A DNA stretch of 64,000 nt from Thermococcus aggregans (GTDB taxonomy: Archaea; Methanobacteriota_B; Thermococci; Thermococcales; Thermococcaceae), in the NCBI RefSeq assembly GCF_024022995.1, contig NZ_CP099582.1, positions 1,601,054 through 1,665,053 on the forward strand. Direction: 5' to 3'. Of the stretch, positions 1 to 8,657 are shown one piece after another. The notes below the pieces were generated by a model. That model did no database searches, had not been told where the DNA came from, and saw only the letters and a list, made by a program, of their open reading frames with translations. Each line of letters opens with the position of its first letter. The stretch's first letter is position 1. The position numbers and the translations under genes are program-made.

Positions 1-541
1 TGGCGCTCGTGAATCCCCTTCCTATCATAGCTAGCTCGTAACCTATCCAGGTGGATATGAGCGCCATTCCCGCAATTGGTGCGGCTGTTGAATCGTCAAT
101 ATATGCAAGCATCTCCCTCGAAACTCTCGTTTTGTCGGTTATGGGCCTCATTGTGTTTCCTACGACTATCGTGTTAGTATAATCGTCAAAGAATACAAGG
201 ACGCCCAGAAGCCACCCAAGGAGTGAAGCACCCCTGCTACTTTTGACTCTCCTTGCTAGGGAAGCAGCAAGCGCGTGGACTGCGCCGGACTTGTAGACAA
301 GTCCAACACCTGCTCCGATTAGGAAGTCGAAGATGAGTATCCTTGCGTTCCAGTCGTCTGTTACACTCCCAACTATCCATTCCAAACTTTGAGTTGTACC
401 AGTTACCGGATTCCATCCTGCTACCATTACTCCACCAATCCACACTCCCGCAAACAGTGCTAGGATGACTCTCTTGGTCCATATAGCCAATCCAATAGCT
501 ACCAGAGGAGGTAGCAAAGACAGCGCCCCAAAGTCTGACAT
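1..541 (-). CDS. NhaC-family Na+/H+ antiporter, 3' end cut off by window edge
   Basis: The first 180 residues of an integral membrane protein are readable on the minus strand from an ATG at 541; the rest lies beyond base 1. Hydrophobic segments begin at about residue 10, and the sequence FFDDYTNTIVVGNTMRPITD followed by a STAAPIA motif is the signature of the NhaC family, which exchanges sodium for protons across the cytoplasmic membrane. An AGGTG sequence lies just upstream of the ATG, and a TATA-like TTTATAAAAG (minus strand) lies near 580. The window also carries Mrp and CPA2 antiporters, so sodium exchange is encoded redundantly. Family assignment is firm; ion specificity is not. Confidence 0.9.
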   Translation of the reverse strand, partial: MSDFGALSLLPPLVAIGLAIWTKRVILALFAGVWIGGVMVAGWNPVTGTTQSLEWIVGSVTDDWNARILIFDFLIGAGVGLVYKSGAVHALAASLARRVKSSRGASLLGWLLGVLVFFDDYTNTIVVGNTMRPITDKTRVSREMLAYIDDSTAAPIAGMALISTWIGYELAMIGRGFTSA

Positions 542-845
542 ATTTACACCTCCCTACACCTTCCTATGCCCCCAAATTTTTCGAGTCTTTTATAAATTTT
601 TCGTAGATATTATTGCATTTTTGAGAATCACCGAATTTTTTCGCATAGCTTTCCAAGTTTGCCAAAATAAATTCGAAAAAGGAATAGTGTAAATTTCTGT
701 CTCCTGTTGCATATAGATGGTGTATTAAGTTTAACATTATACAATACTGCACTTATGCCATAAATTTCCTAGACATTCATTTTTGATAATTCTTGAAAGC
801 CCTGCGAAAGTTAACAAAAAAGAATTCGAAATAAAAATTGCAAGC
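542..845. other. Intergenic AT-rich region
   Basis: This 304-base gap holds the minus-strand promoter of the NhaC gene (TATA-like sequence around 575-590) and otherwise AT-rich sequence downstream of the uracil-DNA glycosylase gene. I see no convincing reading frame, tRNA, C/D box pair or repeat in it. Confidence 0.6.
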
Positions 846-1433
846 CTAGGATAAGTTCTCTAACAAGTTTTTCAGCTTTTTGAAGTCTTTTTCAAGCTCT
901 TCCCTAAGCTGAGGTTTATAAAGGGCAACCGCCGGGTGGTACATTGGCACAATAATGATTTTTCCAAACAGGGTTCTGGCTTCAAATACCTTCCCATGAA
1001 TCTTGCTTATAGGCTCGGGCTCAAAACCAAACTTTTTAAGAATGTACGCCATCGAGTGCCTCCCTAATGGCACGATGATCCTTGGGCGGATTATGTCTAT
1101 TTGCTTGTCTAAATAGGGGGAGCAGGCATTAATTTCCTCTTCCGTTGGATCTCTGTTGTTGGGAGGGCGGCATTTTACGACATTGGTAATGTACACATCC
1201 TCGCGTTTAAGCCCAATGCTTGCTAATAGCTCATCCAGTACTTTTCCAGCCCTCCCAACAAAGGGTAAACCCTTTTGGTCTTCCCAATAGCCGGGAGCTT
1301 CCCCAACAAACATTATTTTAGCGTCATAGCTTCCAGAGCCCAGGACTGCGTTTGTTCTTAGTTCTCCCAATGGACACTTTTTACAGGTCTTTATTTTCTC
1401 TTCAAGCTTTTTCATAGCTTCATTCTTTTTCAT
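846..1433 (-). CDS. Family 4 uracil-DNA glycosylase
   Basis: This enzyme removes uracil from DNA, the product of cytosine deamination, as the first step of base excision repair. The 195-residue protein has the family 4 layout: an iron-sulfur ligand pair at Cys17 and Cys20, a second pair around KCRPP and NACSP, motif GEAPG with a downstream acidic residue (active site region), and a C-terminal MYHPA motif. The ATG at 1433 is preferred because GGTG lies six bases upstream; a GTG three codons earlier (1442) is possible. The start overlaps the end of the upstream gene by 14 bases, which suggests co-transcription. Confidence 0.93.
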   Translation of the reverse strand: MKKNEAMKKLEEKIKTCKKCPLGELRTNAVLGSGSYDAKIMFVGEAPGYWEDQKGLPFVGRAGKVLDELLASIGLKREDVYITNVVKCRPPNNRDPTEEEINACSPYLDKQIDIIRPRIIVPLGRHSMAYILKKFGFEPEPISKIHGKVFEARTLFGKIIIVPMYHPAVALYKPQLREELEKDFKKLKNLLENLS

Positions 1434-1788
1434 GCTTAACACCCAGCCTCTCCTGAGAGAGATAAGCCGTTAAAAGCTCTTTCCAAGCTGTGTAATACCC
1501 CTTTTCGTAGTCGTCTCTGAATTCATGCTGAAGTATGCTCTCAAAATGCTCAAGGAGTTTTTTGGCCTTTTCCTTGTCTGGATTTCTTATAAGCTGAACT
1601 ATCAGAGAATCAGTATCGTTGTCTTTCAATGCAGATAAAAAGCCGTTTATGGCTTTGCTGTAACCTCTTCCCCATTCATCATCTCCCACTATCTTTTCGA
1701 GTTTATCCAGATGAGATTTCGCCTTGGCGTAGTCTCCTCTCATCAGCGCTCTGAGGAACATTTCCATTCTCATCTCCCTTGCGGGCAT
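1420..1788 (-). CDS. Conserved hypothetical protein, all-helical
   Basis: This 122-residue protein is charged and predicted helical, without signal peptide or membrane segment. I do not recognise a named domain. The alternation of helices (for example DYAKAKSHLDKLEKI and KAKKLLEHFESIL) has a faint helical-repeat character. A GGTGGTGAAGA ribosome binding site precedes the ATG at 1788. It overlaps the uracil-DNA glycosylase start, so the two are probably translated from one message, and a role connected with DNA repair is only an inference from position. Confidence 0.7.
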   Translation of the reverse strand: MPAREMRMEMFLRALMRGDYAKAKSHLDKLEKIVGDDEWGRGYSKAINGFLSALKDNDTDSLIVQLIRNPDKEKAKKLLEHFESILQHEFRDDYEKGYYTAWKELLTAYLSQERLGVKHEKE

Positions 1789-1935
1789 TCTTCACCACCA
1801 CCTTATTTGGGATTCTTGGTGTTTTTAACACTTTTCAAAGACTCGCATATGTGAGGGAGTATCCATAAATACTTAAGGAGACAAAAAATATCAAATCTGT
1901 TGAAATACCTATGAAAGTAAATTTTCATATTTACG

Positions 1936-1950
1936 CAAAAGTTTTTATAC
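1936..1950 (+). promoter_or_regulatory. BRE/TATA promoter of the tetraether synthase gene
   Basis: The sequence CAAAAGTTTTTATAC matches the purine-rich BRE plus TATA box of Thermococcales. Its centre lies about 40 bases before the chosen ATG at 1986, leaving room for a leader of roughly a dozen bases that contains the GAGGTGG ribosome binding site. This argues against the upstream in-frame ATG at 1911. Confidence 0.6.
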
Positions 1951-1985
1951 CTTGTATTTGTAAAAAATTTGTAGAGGTGGTAGAA

Positions 1986-3743
1986 ATGGAAGAAATAGCC
2001 GAAGGGACACCAAGCGGGGAGAAAGAATTCGATGAACTGACTAAAAATGTTCGTGATTTGATTGAATACCCTGAAATAAGCGAGGAAGAATTTCAAGAAC
2101 TCCTCACAAAAGCCAGCAGAGGTTATGGTGATGATCTCCCCCATAAGACGTGGTCCCTCTGTCCCGAGACTAGAAAGGTTGTTCCCGCTGTGGTCTGGGA
2201 AAAAGATGGGAAGGTTTGGATAACAAAGAAATGTCCCGAAGGATTGATAACCGATGTTTATTATGAAGATGCGGAAATGTATAAGCGCTTTAAGGAATGG
2301 AAATACGATTTTAAGATAAAGAGCTATAACGTTGAAAACACCGGTGTAAACTGTCCTTTTGATTGTGGTCTTTGTCCGAGACACCGCTCACACACGAACC
2401 TTCTGAACATAGTTTTGACTAATCGCTGCAACCTGAGCTGTTGGTATTGCTTTTTCTATGCCAAAGAGGGCCAGCCAATTTACGAACCAACGCTTGAGCA
2501 AATACGCATGATGCTCCGCAATGCGAAAAAGGAACAGCCTATCGGAGCTAATGCGGTGCAGTTTACTGGAGGAGAGCCGACACTGAGAGATGACCTCATT
2601 GAGATTATAAAAATTGCAAAGGAAGAAGGATACGATCACGTTCAGCTCAATACCGACGGCATAAGGCTTGCTTTTGAGCCAGAACTCGTGAAAAAGATTA
2701 GAGAGGCTGGCGTCAATACCCTTTACCTAAGCTACGATGGAATGACACCTAAGACTAACTGGAAGAACCACTGGGAGATTCCTTTAATCTTCGAAAATGT
2801 GAGAAAAGCAGGTGGGCCTGGAATTGTCCTAGTGCCTACAACCATAAGGAACGTCAACGACCACGAGCTTGGAGCCATAATAAACTTTGGCCTTAACCAC
2901 CTTGACATCGTTAGAGGAGTTAACTTCCAACCCATCTCGCAGGTCGGTAGAGTCCCAAAGAAGGAGCGCCAGAGGTTCAGGATAACGATTCCTGGTGCGA
3001 TAAAGCGCATAGAGGAGCAGACCAATGGGGCCATTGCCAAGGACGACTGGTACCCAATCCCGATAGCTGGCCACATAGCGCGCTTCTTTGAGGCCTTCGC
3101 TGGAAAGCGTTACTACATGACCAGCCACTTCGCCTGTGGAGCGGCCACTTACGTCTTCCTCGACCGCGAGAACAAGCGCGTCGTCCCGATTCCGCGTTTC
3201 ATAGACGTTGAGGGCTTTGTCGAGTACCTTGAGACTAAAGCAGAGGAAATAGAGAAGTGGAAGAAACTTGGTAGGCTCCAGAAGCTCAAGCTCGGTGCGG
3301 AGATATTCATGAAGTTCAAGAGCTTCTACGACGAGAAGTACGCACCGAAGGGGCTGGACGTTCTCAGTCTCATAAAGAACGCCTTCGTTCACGGCACCTA
3401 CGACGCCCTCGGAAAGTTCCACGAGAACGCTCTCTTCCTCGGTATGATGCACTTCATGGACGAGTACAACTATGACGTCGAGAGGGTTGAGCGCTGTGTC
3501 ATCCACTACGCCATGCCGGATGGAAGAATAGTCCCGTTCTGTACCTTTAACGTGATCCCAGAGCTCTATAGAGACAAAGTCCAAGCACAGTTCAGCTATA
3601 CTTGGGAGGAGTGGAAGAAGCTCCATCCAGACTGGGAGTACCAGAAAGACAAGTATGTAAGAACCAAGGAGTTCATTGAAAAGATGAGGAAAAGTGAACT
3701 CTATAGAAAAACCTACATCGACATAAAGAACTACTTCGGGTGA
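1986..3743 (+). CDS. tes: Radical SAM tetraether lipid synthase (Tes-like)
   Basis: Tes enzymes join the tails of two archaeal phospholipids to make membrane-spanning tetraethers. The 585-residue protein carries the radical SAM CX3CX2C motif (CNLSCWYC), preceded by a cysteine cluster CPFDCGLC and an N-terminal Cys pair, matching the multi-cluster architecture of MJ0619-type proteins, and the SAM-binding GGEPT motif follows. The start was set at 1986 because GAGGTGG sits five bases upstream; an earlier in-frame ATG at 1911 lies upstream of the TATA box. From about 2900 to 3560 the base composition rises to roughly 50-65 percent GC, against about 36 percent on either side, so the gene looks mosaic. 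The function is inferred from family resemblance. Confidence 0.85.
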   Translation: MEEIAEGTPSGEKEFDELTKNVRDLIEYPEISEEEFQELLTKASRGYGDDLPHKTWSLCPETRKVVPAVVWEKDGKVWITKKCPEGLITDVYYEDAEMYKRFKEWKYDFKIKSYNVENTGVNCPFDCGLCPRHRSHTNLLNIVLTNRCNLSCWYCFFYAKEGQPIYEPTLEQIRMMLRNAKKEQPIGANAVQFTGGEPTLRDDLIEIIKIAKEEGYDHVQLNTDGIRLAFEPELVKKIREAGVNTLYLSYDGMTPKTNWKNHWEIPLIFENVRKAGGPGIVLVPTTIRNVNDHELGAIINFGLNHLDIVRGVNFQPISQVGRVPKKERQRFRITIPGAIKRIEEQTNGAIAKDDWYPIPIAGHIARFFEAFAGKRYYMTSHFACGAATYVFLDRENKRVVPIPRFIDVEGFVEYLETKAEEIEKWKKLGRLQKLKLGAEIFMKFKSFYDEKYAPKGLDVLSLIKNAFVHGTYDALGKFHENALFLGMMHFMDEYNYDVERVERCVIHYAMPDGRIVPFCTFNVIPELYRDKVQAQFSYTWEEWKKLHPDWEYQKDKYVRTKEFIEKMRKSELYRKTYIDIKNYFG

Positions 3744-4021
3744 TGGCAATGAGGAGGATAGATTTTAAATTCAACAAAATAACCCCTGACGAAGCCAGAG
3801 ATATGCAGTACAAACTTTCACTTGATTTAGCTGTCTACAGGGCTTTCATCAACGGATATTCCAAGACTGGCTACGTGGTATTCGATGAGACAAAGCTGCC
3901 GAAGGATAAGCTTTTGGAGATGCTTAAACCCTTTGAACCAGAGATTATCAGCGAAAGAGAACTAACTCCGCAAGAACTCATCGAAAGCAGTTTGAGCTGG
4001 AAAAATACAATAGAAGCCTAA
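3743..4021 (+). CDS. Small conserved hypothetical protein
   Basis: A soluble protein of 92 residues with no membrane segment or known motif. Its ATG at 3743 overlaps the stop codon of the tetraether synthase (TGATG), so the two are translationally coupled; a later ATG at 3749 is an alternative. The tight coupling hints at an accessory role for the lipid synthase, but nothing in the sequence shows a mechanism. Confidence 0.75.
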   Translation: MAMRRIDFKFNKITPDEARDMQYKLSLDLAVYRAFINGYSKTGYVVFDETKLPKDKLLEMLKPFEPEIISERELTPQELIESSLSWKNTIEA

Positions 4022-4068
4022 GTTTGTTTCTTTAGGCTTCCTTTAAAATTTTAAAAATCAAAAAAAGG

Positions 4069-5559
4069 CTAAAGGAGCTTTATCTTTATTTTTCCTGCAG
4101 TGTCCGGGTTTTCCAGCTTAAACGAGACTATGCCGCTGAAAGAAGACAGATCAATAATGTTCTTGCCACTTTTAATTCCAACAACATCTTCATAAGCCCC
4201 CTCAACTGGAAGGGAAAGGTCGTATTCGTATACCGTTAATTTGTTGTCCTTGCTTGAGTTTATTATCAACTCTGCCTCCTTGTACCCATCAAGAGGTATT
4301 CCTCCAAAGGCGTTCATTCCGAGGAACTTGCTTGCCTTTGCTAGGGAGGCAGTATTGATGGAGATGGTGAGAGCCGGAGGTCTTCTCTGGATGATGTCTT
4401 CATCAAGAACAAGTATATCCCTGTTGCCGGTATCAAAAGGCGTCGCTTCCAGGGCTCCGGTGTTGGGGGTGGTGTTTGTTCCAAGAAGTATCTTTCCGAA
4501 GGCTTTCTCTATGCTCGTTATTCTTGCCCCAAAAACACCAACTACCTTGACCATCGGAGGGGCTACATAGAGAAGCAAGGAGGGAGCGTTTATAGCGTTT
4601 GTAAATTCAGCCACTAATTTGGATTCCTCATCTAGCGGTCTGTATACTGCATCGTGATGGGCGTTGTAGGCTATCAATACCCCTCCACCCAGCGGAAGTG
4701 CGTTTGTTCTCATGGGCGCGTAGAAGTTTGGAAAGTCCAGCAGTCTGATGAATTTCATTTCTTCGTCGTTAAAGGGATTGCCAACGAACATTCCTCCCCT
4801 CACAAAGGCAAAGATCCTGTTGTATGCGCTCTCCATGTCTCCTAAAACTGGCCTTACTGGAGGATTTCCATCCACGGAGGGGCCGATGGGGAAGGTTTCC
4901 CATTTTCTGGTAATCAAGTCGAAAGCGTGGAATTCCCTTACTCCCCAATCAAAGTTCTTTCCAACTCCGAAAAACACGGTATCGTGAAGAAGTGCACCTT
5001 TAAGGCTGGGATTCTCGTTGAGGAGCTTTACCTCTCCGGTTTTTCTGTCAAGTTCATATATGCCGAGGTTAGCATGCCCGTCCTCCCTCGCTATAAGGAG
5101 CTTGTCTTCGTAGGGATCGTATATTATGTCGCTAACCTCTCCTGCCCATTCCGTTTCGTGGTGAATTGAGTCCTTCCATAGAAGCCGTATTTCGTCGTTT
5201 TCCGTGTCGTATTCGTGAACATGGGAGTATTTGTTGACAAAGCTTATTGTTGACTTCTCGTTCTTTCCTTCATAAACTGCTGGAGCGTGCACCCATCCGC
5301 CAAAGTAGATAAACTCGTCAACTGTCTCAACAGCATTATACGTGTCGCCACCGGAAGTCGGTTTTTCACCGACGAGCTCAAATTCGTATACTCTCTTTGA
5401 ATCGTCCCGTATAAAGTGAGCCCGGGCCTCAAACGCCAGTGTAAAGTATAGAACATCGTTGTGGTACCTTAAGCCAAATATTCCTCCGCTTCCCCATTCG
5501 GGGCCATAGCGAGGTGGAAATCTGCTCAAATGTTTTAGGATTTCCACGGATACCACCAT
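4069..5559 (-). CDS. DUF2139-like archaeal protein, probable beta-propeller
   Basis: A 496-residue protein without signal peptide or membrane helix. It has recurring stretches of the type hydrophobic strand, glycine turn, Trp or Tyr, for example around WGSGGIFGL, EFIYFGGWVH and KLLIAREDG, as expected for a bladed propeller. I believe it belongs to the archaeal DUF2139 family, from memory of the N-terminal RFPPRYGPEWGSGG pattern; no biochemical role is known to me. It is convergent with the Tes operon and divergent from the broken gene that follows. Confidence 0.65.
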   Translation of the reverse strand: MVVSVEILKHLSRFPPRYGPEWGSGGIFGLRYHNDVLYFTLAFEARAHFIRDDSKRVYEFELVGEKPTSGGDTYNAVETVDEFIYFGGWVHAPAVYEGKNEKSTISFVNKYSHVHEYDTENDEIRLLWKDSIHHETEWAGEVSDIIYDPYEDKLLIAREDGHANLGIYELDRKTGEVKLLNENPSLKGALLHDTVFFGVGKNFDWGVREFHAFDLITRKWETFPIGPSVDGNPPVRPVLGDMESAYNRIFAFVRGGMFVGNPFNDEEMKFIRLLDFPNFYAPMRTNALPLGGGVLIAYNAHHDAVYRPLDEESKLVAEFTNAINAPSLLLYVAPPMVKVVGVFGARITSIEKAFGKILLGTNTTPNTGALEATPFDTGNRDILVLDEDIIQRRPPALTISINTASLAKASKFLGMNAFGGIPLDGYKEAELIINSSKDNKLTVYEYDLSLPVEGAYEDVVGIKSGKNIIDLSSFSGIVSFKLENPDTAGKIKIKLL

Positions 5560-5685
5560 TAAAAATTTGTCTCGGGGAGATTTAAAACATTGTGCAAGCT
5601 GGGGGAGAATTTGTTGAGAGCATTAGGATTCTTGAGCAGCCACAAGCTTTTTATATCTGCTCTCGTAATTGAATTTGGGCCCACT

Positions 5686-6010
5686 ATGCTGGCGGAACTT
5701 GTAGCAGGCTTCCTTTTTATCCTGACATGGACAGGATTTTTTTGTGATCGTGGGAAACCAGAAGAGTATCTGGAAAACCACTTTGGGAGTGATCATGCTG
5801 TTCTTGACGATGATAGTTTTGAACTACGCGAAATACCACTTCGGTGAGCTTCTTGGCTGGTTCTTCGGTACTACACTCGGCTTCTTGTTTGGTATCTAGA
5901 TCATTCAGAGAATTAAACTAGAAAAGCCCACCGAGGAAAGTGCTATTGCGAGGTTCCTTTTTGGTCCACTCATCTTTGCGGCATTATTAGTTATCATTCT
6001 TTTTCTTTGA
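5686..6010 (+). pseudogene. Small membrane protein gene, frameshifted and stop-interrupted
   Basis: From the ATG at 5686 the frame reads a hydrophobic helix, then meets a run of seven T (5737-5743). Removing one T restores a continuous frame with further hydrophobic helices (IWKTTLGVIMLFLTMIVLN, LLGWFFGTTLGFLFGI), interrupted by one in-frame TAG at about 5898 and then continuing through ARFLFGPLIFAALLVIILFL to TGA at 6010. About 107 residues and three or four helices would result. A TATA-like TTTTTATAT lies near 5650. Two independent lesions argue for a decayed gene; I do not recognise the family. Confidence 0.65.
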
Positions 6011-6075
6011 GGCTCGAAAATTTTAAATACCTTGAGTTACTAAAATATAATGAAAGGTAGAGAGGAGGTGAGAAC

Positions 6076-6537
6076 ATGGCTGAGATGATAATACCCTACC
6101 CGCAGCTCAGAAGTATCTTGGAGAAGACCTGTGAGCTTGCAGTTGCCAAGCCGAGAGCAGAGGAAATGATGGACATAGTTGAGAAGAAACTTGCTGACCT
6201 CTTTGAGGTGGCTTACGAGAACGCCAAGGCCGAGAACTCAAGCACAATAAAGATGCGCCACATACCAATTACCAAGGGTTTCAGGAACAGCATGAACCTC
6301 TTCAGGGCTGTCATAAAGGAGGAGAACGTGGAAATTGAGCCCATTAGAAAGTACGTCCTCAAGAAGATACCAAGTGACATTCCATTAGAGGAAGAAGTCG
6401 TGAACGGGCTTCCGATTATTGCGGGAACTCTCTTCGTGCTCGTTGGAAGGGTCATTAAGGCCCTCCATCCAGAGATTAGGAACGTCTATCCCGAGCACAT
6501 TGAAGAGGCTGAAAAGGTTCTGAACTACACGCTCTGA
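6076..6537 (+). CDS. DUF1931 family histone-fold protein
   Basis: A 153-residue soluble protein resembling the DUF1931 family, whose known structures contain two histone folds in one chain. The N-terminal half (helix-strand-helix around [19 protein letters not shown] followed by a basic KMRHIP strand) looks like an archaeal histone fold, and the C-terminal half repeats the pattern. It may bind DNA or act as a structural nucleoid protein; that is inference. A GAGGAGGTGA ribosome binding site precedes the ATG and a TTTTAAATA box lies about 55 bases upstream. Confidence 0.75.
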   Translation: MAEMIIPYPQLRSILEKTCELAVAKPRAEEMMDIVEKKLADLFEVAYENAKAENSSTIKMRHIPITKGFRNSMNLFRAVIKEENVEIEPIRKYVLKKIPSDIPLEEEVVNGLPIIAGTLFVLVGRVIKALHPEIRNVYPEHIEEAEKVLNYTL

Positions 6538-6593
6538 ATGTTTAGCTCTTCAAACTCTTCTTTTCCATTAATTAGAAAAAGAGTGGAAAGAAA

Positions 6594-8492
6594 TTACTTC
6601 TTCAGCCACTTCTCCATCCACCCGACTATGAGCTCAAGCCTCCTGACGCGGTGCTTTGGCTTTCCGCTTCTGCTAAGGTCGTGGTTCTCTCCGGGGAAGA
6701 TCGCCAGCTCAACGGTCTTACCTAGGTATTTGAGCGCGGTGAAGAACTGGAGAGCCTCTGGGAGCCAGCAGCGGTAGTCCTCCATCGAGTGGATTATGAG
6801 GAGCGGTGTCTCCACGTTGGGGGCGTACTTAAGCGGGCTCTTCTCCCAGTAGCCGTCGAGGTTGTTCCACGGGTCGCTGCCTATCTGGTCGGGAGCAAAG
6901 TAGTAGCCGATGTCCGTCGTTCCGAAGAAGCTCACCCAGTTGGAAATGGAGCGCTGGGTAACGGCAGCCTTGAACCTGTTCGTGTGGCCGACTATCCAGT
7001 TTGTCATGAAGCCACCGTAGGAGCCGCCGGTAACACCGAGCCTCTCCGGGTCAATAAAGTCGAAACGCTTCAAAGCTTCGTCAACGACCTCCATGATGTC
7101 CTGATAATCGCGCTCTCCGTAGTGCTCCCTTATGTCCGCAAAGTCTTCACCGTAGCCGTCGCTGCCGCGCGGGTTGGAGAATATCACGACGAAGCCCTTG
7201 GCTGTGAGAACGTGGAACTCGTGCATGAAGGAATAGCCGTAAGCCGTCTTCGGCCCGCCGTGGATTTCAAGCACGGCTGGATACTTTTTGCCAGGCTCAA
7301 AATCAACGGGCTTCATTATCCATGCGTCTATCTCAACGCCGTCACTGGCCTTAACTTTGAAGTGCTCGGGCTTCGAGAGCTTGTAGTCATTAATCCAGCC
7401 GTTGAAGTCGGTTAGCTTCTTCTCCTTCCCGTCCTTGAATATGTAGAGCTCCGTTGGAGTTACCGCATCCTGGGCGGTGAAGGCTATGTAATCGCCGATG
7501 GCGAAACTCTCCACGCTCCTGTCGCCGCCGATGACTCTCTCAATCTGCCCCTCAAGGTTCACGCGGAAGAGATTAGCCCTCGGCCCATCAGTGGCGACGT
7601 AATAGATCCAGCCGTCCTTGAAGACCAGCTCGGCCCTTTGAGAGCCACGGACGTCGCAGTTGAGGGAGTTGTAGGCCGCGCGGTCGAGTCCGGCGGTGAG
7701 CTTCCTCATCTCGCCCATCTCTGGGTTGTAGTGGTAGATGTGCGTGTTCGTTGGGATTCCACGCTCGCGCGTGTTGGCCTTGAGGATGAAGGTTCCATCG
7801 TCGAGGGGTATGAAGTCCTGGACGCTCCACTTTCCGGGAGTTAACCTTTTCGCCTTCCTGCCTTCGAGGACGTAGAGGTCGCTGACCATCGGCTTCTTCT
7901 CGCGGTCTTCCTGGGCAATGAAGTACAGCCTGCCGTGGTGGAAGCGGATCTGCGAGACATCTAGATTTTTCGGCGTCAGACGCTTCTTCTTTCCGCTTTC
8001 GACGTCCACGAGATAGACGACGTTCCTCTTTCCGTAGACCCAGCCGACACCGTTGAACCAGAAGGGGAGCTCCTTGATGATGTGGACGTCGTCCTTGGGC
8101 TTCTTCTCGATGTCTATCGGCGTAACAACGGCTATGCTCTTTCCGTCCTCGGTGAAGCGAATGTTCTTGATTCCGTATTTGAACTTCGCCAGAAGCCTGG
8201 CCTCGCCGCCGTCCGTCGGGATTACGTACAGCTCGGCCTCCCTGCTCTCCTTATCGCGCTTTGAGGTGAAAGCAACGAGTTTTCCGTCAGGCGAGAAGCG
8301 CGGGTTTCCGTCCTTCTTGTCAGAGGTAAATGGCTTAACTTTTCTGCCATCGTAAAGGTAGAGCCTTGAGAAATAGTCGTCCTTCTCGACGCTTATCTCA
8401 GTCACCTGGAAAACCAGCTTTCTCCTGAACGCATCGATGTTTCCAACGAGTTTGAACTTTTCGAGGTCTTTAATACTCAGTCCCTTAGCCAT
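6594..8492 (-). CDS. S9 family acylaminoacyl peptidase
   Basis: A prolyl-oligopeptidase-type serine peptidase that releases N-acylated amino acids or trims short peptides in the cytoplasm. The N-terminal 380 residues form a propeller gate with several repeats; the C-terminal alpha/beta hydrolase carries the nucleophile motif GGSYGG, an acidic SMEDYR region and the catalytic histidine in GENHD. The ATG at 8492 is chosen because GGTGG lies ten bases upstream and a TATA box at 8520-8532 fits; the 50-codon extension upstream of it crosses that promoter. The coding region is near 57 percent GC, much higher than neighbours, suggesting import from a GC-rich Thermococcus. Confidence 0.9.
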   Translation of the reverse strand: MAKGLSIKDLEKFKLVGNIDAFRRKLVFQVTEISVEKDDYFSRLYLYDGRKVKPFTSDKKDGNPRFSPDGKLVAFTSKRDKESREAELYVIPTDGGEARLLAKFKYGIKNIRFTEDGKSIAVVTPIDIEKKPKDDVHIIKELPFWFNGVGWVYGKRNVVYLVDVESGKKKRLTPKNLDVSQIRFHHGRLYFIAQEDREKKPMVSDLYVLEGRKAKRLTPGKWSVQDFIPLDDGTFILKANTRERGIPTNTHIYHYNPEMGEMRKLTAGLDRAAYNSLNCDVRGSQRAELVFKDGWIYYVATDGPRANLFRVNLEGQIERVIGGDRSVESFAIGDYIAFTAQDAVTPTELYIFKDGKEKKLTDFNGWINDYKLSKPEHFKVKASDGVEIDAWIMKPVDFEPGKKYPAVLEIHGGPKTAYGYSFMHEFHVLTAKGFVVIFSNPRGSDGYGEDFADIREHYGERDYQDIMEVVDEALKRFDFIDPERLGVTGGSYGGFMTNWIVGHTNRFKAAVTQRSISNWVSFFGTTDIGYYFAPDQIGSDPWNNLDGYWEKSPLKYAPNVETPLLIIHSMEDYRCWLPEALQFFTALKYLGKTVELAIFPGENHDLSRSGKPKHRVRRLELIVGWMEKWLKK

Positions 8493-8519
8493 AGAAACCA
8501 CCAAATTATCATCGCCCTT

Positions 8520-8533
8520 TTCGTATAAAAACT
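8520..8533 (-). promoter_or_regulatory. TATA promoter of the S9 peptidase gene
   Basis: On the minus strand the sequence AGTTTTTATACG forms a Thermococcales TATA box. It lies about 35 bases before the ATG at 8492, with a GGTGG ribosome binding site between, and decides the start codon choice for the peptidase. Confidence 0.6.
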
Positions 8534-8657
8534 TAGCGTTTCGATGGTTATCGAGAAACTTTGACATCCGATTTGTGTCCCATATTTTTGCGTGGGGCTT
8601 TGAAGGAAAAGTATAGTTTTTTAAGCATGCCGTCTTTTTCATTTGTGGGGATGAAAA

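Noticed and set aside
1911-1985. Upstream in-frame ATG giving the tetraether synthase 25 extra residues
   Set aside because: It precedes the TATA box at 1936-1950 and has no ribosome binding site; ATG 1986 has GAGGTGG at the right distance.
2829-3749. Long minus-strand frame of 306 residues opposite the tetraether synthase
   Set aside because: It is a shadow of the GC-rich patch in the plus-strand gene; the radical SAM protein explains the region.
7638-7844. Plus-strand open frames inside the S9 peptidase gene
   Set aside because: They arise from the high GC content of the real minus-strand gene and lack start signals and domain character.
8493-8642. 50-residue N-terminal extension of the S9 peptidase
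   Set aside because: It crosses the TATA box at 8520-8533 and the family domain begins after 8492, where a ribosome binding site is present.
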